Source of the DNA: PHAA01 sp964584415
Lineage (GTDB): Bacteria > Bacillota > Syntrophomonadia > Syntrophomonadales > Syntrophomonadaceae
Length of the DNA: 9,038 nt
Direction: 5' to 3'
NCBI GenBank assembly: GCA_964584415.1
Contig: CAZOZX010000080.1
Coordinates: 1 to 9,038, forward strand
Shown one piece after another: positions 6,043-9,038 of this stretch (position 1 is the first letter of the stretch; each line of letters starts with the position of its first letter). The notes under the pieces are model-generated. The model saw only the letters and a list, made by a program, of their open reading frames with translations. It made no database searches and was not told the DNA's origin. The translations under genes and the position numbers were made by a program.

Positions 6043-6945
6043 ATGGGGTCTTGGGATCGGAAAACCCGAATAGCACTTCTATCAGTTGTATCCAATTCCA
6101 CCTTGATTATATTGAAGGTTGTTGCCGGTATCTTGAGCGGATCGGTTAGTATAATTTCCGAGGCCATACATTCCAGTATGGACCTGGTGGCATCAATTAT
6201 TGCCTTTTTCTCGGTACGGCAGTCGTCTAAACCGGCAGACAAGGATCATCCTTATGGCCACGGCAAAATCGAGAATATCTCCGCCATAGCTGAGGGTTTG
6301 CTGATTTTTGTAGCTGCTGCCCTGATCATAAAGGAGGCCATAGAAAAGATCTATCATCCTACCGAAATAGAGCAGGCTGTTTTAGGTATTGCGGTAATGG
6401 TGGTTGCTTCAGTGGTTAATGTTCTCGTTTCCAGAAAGTTATACCAGGTAGCCAAGGAAGAGGACTCTATGGCTCTGGAAGCCGATGCCCTGCATCTCAA
6501 AACTGACGTTTATACATCTCTCGGGGTAGCTGCCGGCTTATTGCTGATCAAACTAACCGGCAACTTTATCCTCGATCCGATAGTGGCCATACTGGTGGCT
6601 TTATTGATCATTAAAGAATCCTGGGAGCTTTGCGCCAATGCCGTAAATTTCCTTCTTGATACCAGGCTGACGGATGTTGAAGAAGCGAAGATAGTGAGCA
6701 TTATAAACAACTACAGCGATCAATTTGAAGATTATCATAAGCTGAAGACCAGAAAATCCGGCAATATGAAACATATCGATTTTCACCTTACCGTGGATCC
6801 GGATATTACCGTGCACGAAATCCATCAATTGATTGGCGATCTTAAGAAAGATATGTGGAACGAATTTAAATATACCCGGGTCAGTGTCCATGTGGATCCT
6901 TCAAGGAGAACTGCCCCGTCAGATGAGGCACTGTCTTCGGAATAG
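6043..6945 (+). CDS. Cation diffusion facilitator (CDF) divalent metal exporter
   Basis: This 300-residue CDF transporter exports divalent metal ions in exchange for protons across the cytoplasmic membrane. There are six hydrophobic helices (roughly residues 10-31, 35-58, 81-98, 113-130, 153-170, 176-193) and a cytoplasmic C-terminal domain. The two transport-site HxxxD motifs are H43-D47 in TM2 ('AIHSSMDL') and H151-D155 in TM5 ('LHLKTDVY'). The loop carries 'DHPYGHGK', and the C-terminal domain has 'HIDFHL' and 'SVHVDP', typical metal-site regions. A TTG at 6037 would sit only 2 nt from GGGAGG (6029-6034), whereas ATG at 6043 sits 8 nt away and is preferred. The NiCo riboswitch points to Co, Ni or possibly Fe(II) as the exported metal; HxxxD sites alone do not settle this. 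It converges on topB with no clear terminator in the 143-nt gap. Confidence 0.94.
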   Translation: MGSWDRKTRIALLSVVSNSTLIILKVVAGILSGSVSIISEAIHSSMDLVASIIAFFSVRQSSKPADKDHPYGHGKIENISAIAEGLLIFVAAALIIKEAIEKIYHPTEIEQAVLGIAVMVVASVVNVLVSRKLYQVAKEEDSMALEADALHLKTDVYTSLGVAAGLLLIKLTGNFILDPIVAILVALLIIKESWELCANAVNFLLDTRLTDVEEAKIVSIINNYSDQFEDYHKLKTRKSGNMKHIDFHLTVDPDITVHEIHQLIGDLKKDMWNEFKYTRVSVHVDPSRRTAPSDEALSSE

Positions 6946-7088
6946 GAGCCCCAGGGTATTTTCTATTAAATTAGGGCCATTCAAAAGGTTCGAACCAAAG
7001 TCTTTAATTAAGGTGAACTGCCTGTTGAAGTGGGTAAGCTGATAAACTGAAACTTCAGACGTGCCAAAACCGAAGCGGCTGCCTGATC

Positions 7089-9038
7089 CTACTTGGCCTT
7101 TTTGGGTTTCATATCGTCTCTGGCTGTACTTTGGCCCTGCTTCTCCAGAGCTGCTTTTAGTTTATCGCCCAGGCTTTGGCCAATATCCTCACTGTCGCTG
7201 TACTGCTTTATCAGCCGCTGGTTTATTTGCTGGGCTCTTTTAGAACTGCCCAGGCTTATGTGATCATTCTCTTTCTCTGGCTGCCGGTGGCCGCAGTTGC
7301 GGTCAGGGCAGACCAGCATTTTGCCGCGCTTGCCGTTGACGATCAGCATGTTTTTACCGCAGACCGGGCATTTGCTCTTGGTAACATTGGTGGCAACATA
7401 TACAGCCTGGTCATCCTTGACTCCCCTAATCATCTCCGTGGCGCTCTGGCGGATGCTCTTGATAAATTGAGTCTTGCTGCCCTGCCCACGGGCGATCTCG
7501 GTGAGGTTCTTTTCCCATTCGGCAGTAAGTTCCGGTGATCTCAGGGCAGCCGGGGCTAGAGGAATCAGCTGAATACCTTTGGAGGTTGGAACTAACTCTT
7601 TGCCATTGCGTTCGATATAAAAAGTATTGATGAGCTTCTCAATTATTTCCGCCCGGGTGGCCGGAGTGCCTAAACCGCTGCCTTTAATCGATTCCCGCAG
7701 TTCTTCATCCTCGATGAACTTGCCGGCGCCTTCCATAGCTGTCAGCAAAGTGGCCTCGGTATACCGGGCCGGTGGTTTGGTTTTAGCTTTGTTGAGCTTA
7801 CAGCTCTTAACTGGTTTGCGGCTGCCTTTTTCCTGCTTGTTGAGTATTTGCTCAGGTAGTTTATCCTGATCGGATTCATCCTTTTCTCCAACAGCAGCGG
7901 TAACTGCCCGCCACCCCAAATCCGTGACCATTTTGCCGCGGGAATGGAACTTTTCCCCGTTTACTTCGGTAATCAGGGTAGTTTGATCATAACGATAGGG
8001 AGGGTATAGAACCGCGATAAAGCGCTTGGCGATCAGGTCATATAGCTTCTTTTCTTCCAGGCTTAATGATCCCAGCATCAAGGGCTGCTCGGTAGGGATT
8101 ATAGCATGGTGGTCAGTGACTTTGCTGTCATCCACCAGGCGTTTGCCGGGGGTGAGTTTCTTCTGCAGCAGGGGCTTGACCAGGTCCGCATAAGGACCCA
8201 CGCCCATGGCTTTCAGCCGCGCTGGCAGGGTAGGCACAATATCCTGGCTCAGGTAGCGGGAATCAGTCCGGGGGTAGGTAACCAGCTTGTGATCTTGGTA
8301 CAGATTCTGTAATATCGACAGGGTTTTCTGAGCGGAAAGATTTAGGCGCCGGTTGGCGTCCCGCTGCAGTTCGGTCAAATCATAAGCCAGCGGGGGAGGT
8401 TCGCTCTTGGCTTCCCGGCGAATATCGGTGATGGTGCCGGTTTGCCCCTGCACCCGGTTGATTATGTCCTGGGCTCTATTTTGATCAAATATCCTGCCCT
8501 GGCCTTTTTTATCGCGCCAATCCCCGTAGTAATCCCCGAAATCAGTCCGGATCGTCCAGTAATCCACCGGTTTGAATTGCTGGATTTCTTCTTCGCGCCT
8601 GACGATCATGGCCAAGGTGGGTGTCTGCACCCTTCCCGCCGTAAACTGGGTATTGAACTTACAGGTCAGCGCCCGGGTAACGTTGAGGCCGATCAGCCAG
8701 TCTGCCTCAGCCCGGCACACCGCTGAATCATACAGGTTGTTATACTCGCTGCCAGCTTTCAAACGGGCAAATCCCTCCCGGATGGCGCCGTCGGTCTGGG
8801 ACGAGATCCACAGACGTTTGAAGGGCTTCTTCCAACCAGCTTTGGCCATTATCCAGCGGGCTACCAATTCACCCTCCCGGCCAGCATCAGTAGCGATAAC
8901 CATGTCTTTGATATCACCGCGCTGCATCAAGCCTTTGACCACCTGGTATTGGGCCGAAGTAGGCTTGATTACCTTTAGTTTCATTTTATCCGGCAGCATG
9001 GGCAGATCCTCCATGCGCCAGCTCTTGTATTTCTGGTC
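7089..9038 (-). CDS. topB: DNA topoisomerase III, N-terminus beyond window
   Basis: This type IA topoisomerase cuts one DNA strand through a 5'-phosphotyrosine link and serves mainly in decatenation and resolving recombination intermediates. The 649 visible residues open with 'YKSWRMEDLPMLP', normal for TopB, and remain in frame to the right edge, so only about 60 N-terminal residues, including the start of the TOPRIM domain, are missing. Visible signatures, in fragment numbering, are DAGREGE (51-57, TOPRIM metal site), 'FTAGRVQTPTL' (about 132-142), the catalytic Tyr255 in 'TYPRTDSRY', 'DHHAIIPTEQP' (309-319) and 'GLGTPATRAEII' (456-467). A C-terminal C4 zinc ribbon has Cys557, 560, 577 and 582. 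A Lys-rich tail ends at the TAG (7091-7089). The topoisomerase I alternative is disfavoured by the 'DAGREGEL' and 'WRMEDLP' forms. No link to the neighbouring genes is evident. Confidence 0.95.
   Translation of the reverse strand, partial: DQKYKSWRMEDLPMLPDKMKLKVIKPTSAQYQVVKGLMQRGDIKDMVIATDAGREGELVARWIMAKAGWKKPFKRLWISSQTDGAIREGFARLKAGSEYNNLYDSAVCRAEADWLIGLNVTRALTCKFNTQFTAGRVQTPTLAMIVRREEEIQQFKPVDYWTIRTDFGDYYGDWRDKKGQGRIFDQNRAQDIINRVQGQTGTITDIRREAKSEPPPLAYDLTELQRDANRRLNLSAQKTLSILQNLYQDHKLVTYPRTDSRYLSQDIVPTLPARLKAMGVGPYADLVKPLLQKKLTPGKRLVDDSKVTDHHAIIPTEQPLMLGSLSLEEKKLYDLIAKRFIAVLYPPYRYDQTTLITEVNGEKFHSRGKMVTDLGWRAVTAAVGEKDESDQDKLPEQILNKQEKGSRKPVKSCKLNKAKTKPPARYTEATLLTAMEGAGKFIEDEELRESIKGSGLGTPATRAEIIEKLINTFYIERNGKELVPTSKGIQLIPLAPAALRSPELTAEWEKNLTEIARGQGSKTQFIKSIRQSATEMIRGVKDDQAVYVATNVTKSKCPVCGKNMLIVNGKRGKMLVCPDRNCGHRQPEKENDHISLGSSKRAQQINQRLIKQYSDSEDIGQSLGDKLKAALEKQGQSTARDDMKPKKAK

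Noticed and set aside
6987..6996. GGTTCGAACC, like a tRNA T-loop
   Set aside because: It is only a 10-nt palindrome; there is no acceptor stem, D-arm or anticodon arm around it, so no tRNA or clear tRNA remnant.
7047..7058. CTGA-AACT-TCAG hairpin between the CDF gene and topB as a terminator
   Set aside because: The stem is only 4 bp, with no GC-rich core; the short T-run on the minus strand is not enough to call a terminator.

Overview
The window looks like a chromosomal segment of an anaerobic, endospore-forming member of the Firmicutes (Clostridia type, perhaps a Peptococcaceae or Syntrophomonadaceae relative). This is inferred from a complete gerA-type germinant receptor operon, Gram-positive style AGGAG ribosome sites and sporulation-type promoter motifs, together with the corrinoid protein/ferredoxin pair HgcA-HgcB, which is confined to anaerobes. 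The genus cannot be fixed from sequence alone.

Layout. Positions 1-3487 (minus strand) hold a germinant receptor operon read in the order gerAA (GerA-family subunit), gerAB (permease-like subunit), gerC (lipoprotein, cut by the left edge). A sigma-G-like -10 element lies just upstream. Positions 3488-3752 are a spacer with no convincing gene or terminator. Positions 3753-5118 (minus) hold hgcB and hgcA, the two genes required for microbial mercury methylation, with a plausible sigma-A promoter upstream of hgcA. Diverging from them, 5309-5764 (plus) is an unrecognised small protein whose C-terminal half appears frame-disrupted; a sigma-K-like promoter precedes it. Positions 5820-6006 hold a sigma-A promoter and a NiCo (czcD-type) riboswitch whose P4/P1 strands overlap a 13-bp intrinsic terminator. 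This leader precedes a cation diffusion facilitator (CDF) metal exporter at 6043-6945. Converging from the right is topoisomerase III (topB), whose N-terminus lies outside the window.

How the genes fit together. The Ger proteins would form one germinant receptor in the spore inner membrane. HgcA (corrinoid methyl carrier in the membrane) and HgcB (its [4Fe-4S] reductant) act together on Hg(II). The riboswitch-CDF unit is a self-contained metal-responsive exporter (Ni/Co, possibly Fe). Its closeness to a cobalt-corrinoid enzyme is suggestive, but a functional link is only inference. No mobile element, CRISPR array, tRNA or rRNA was seen.
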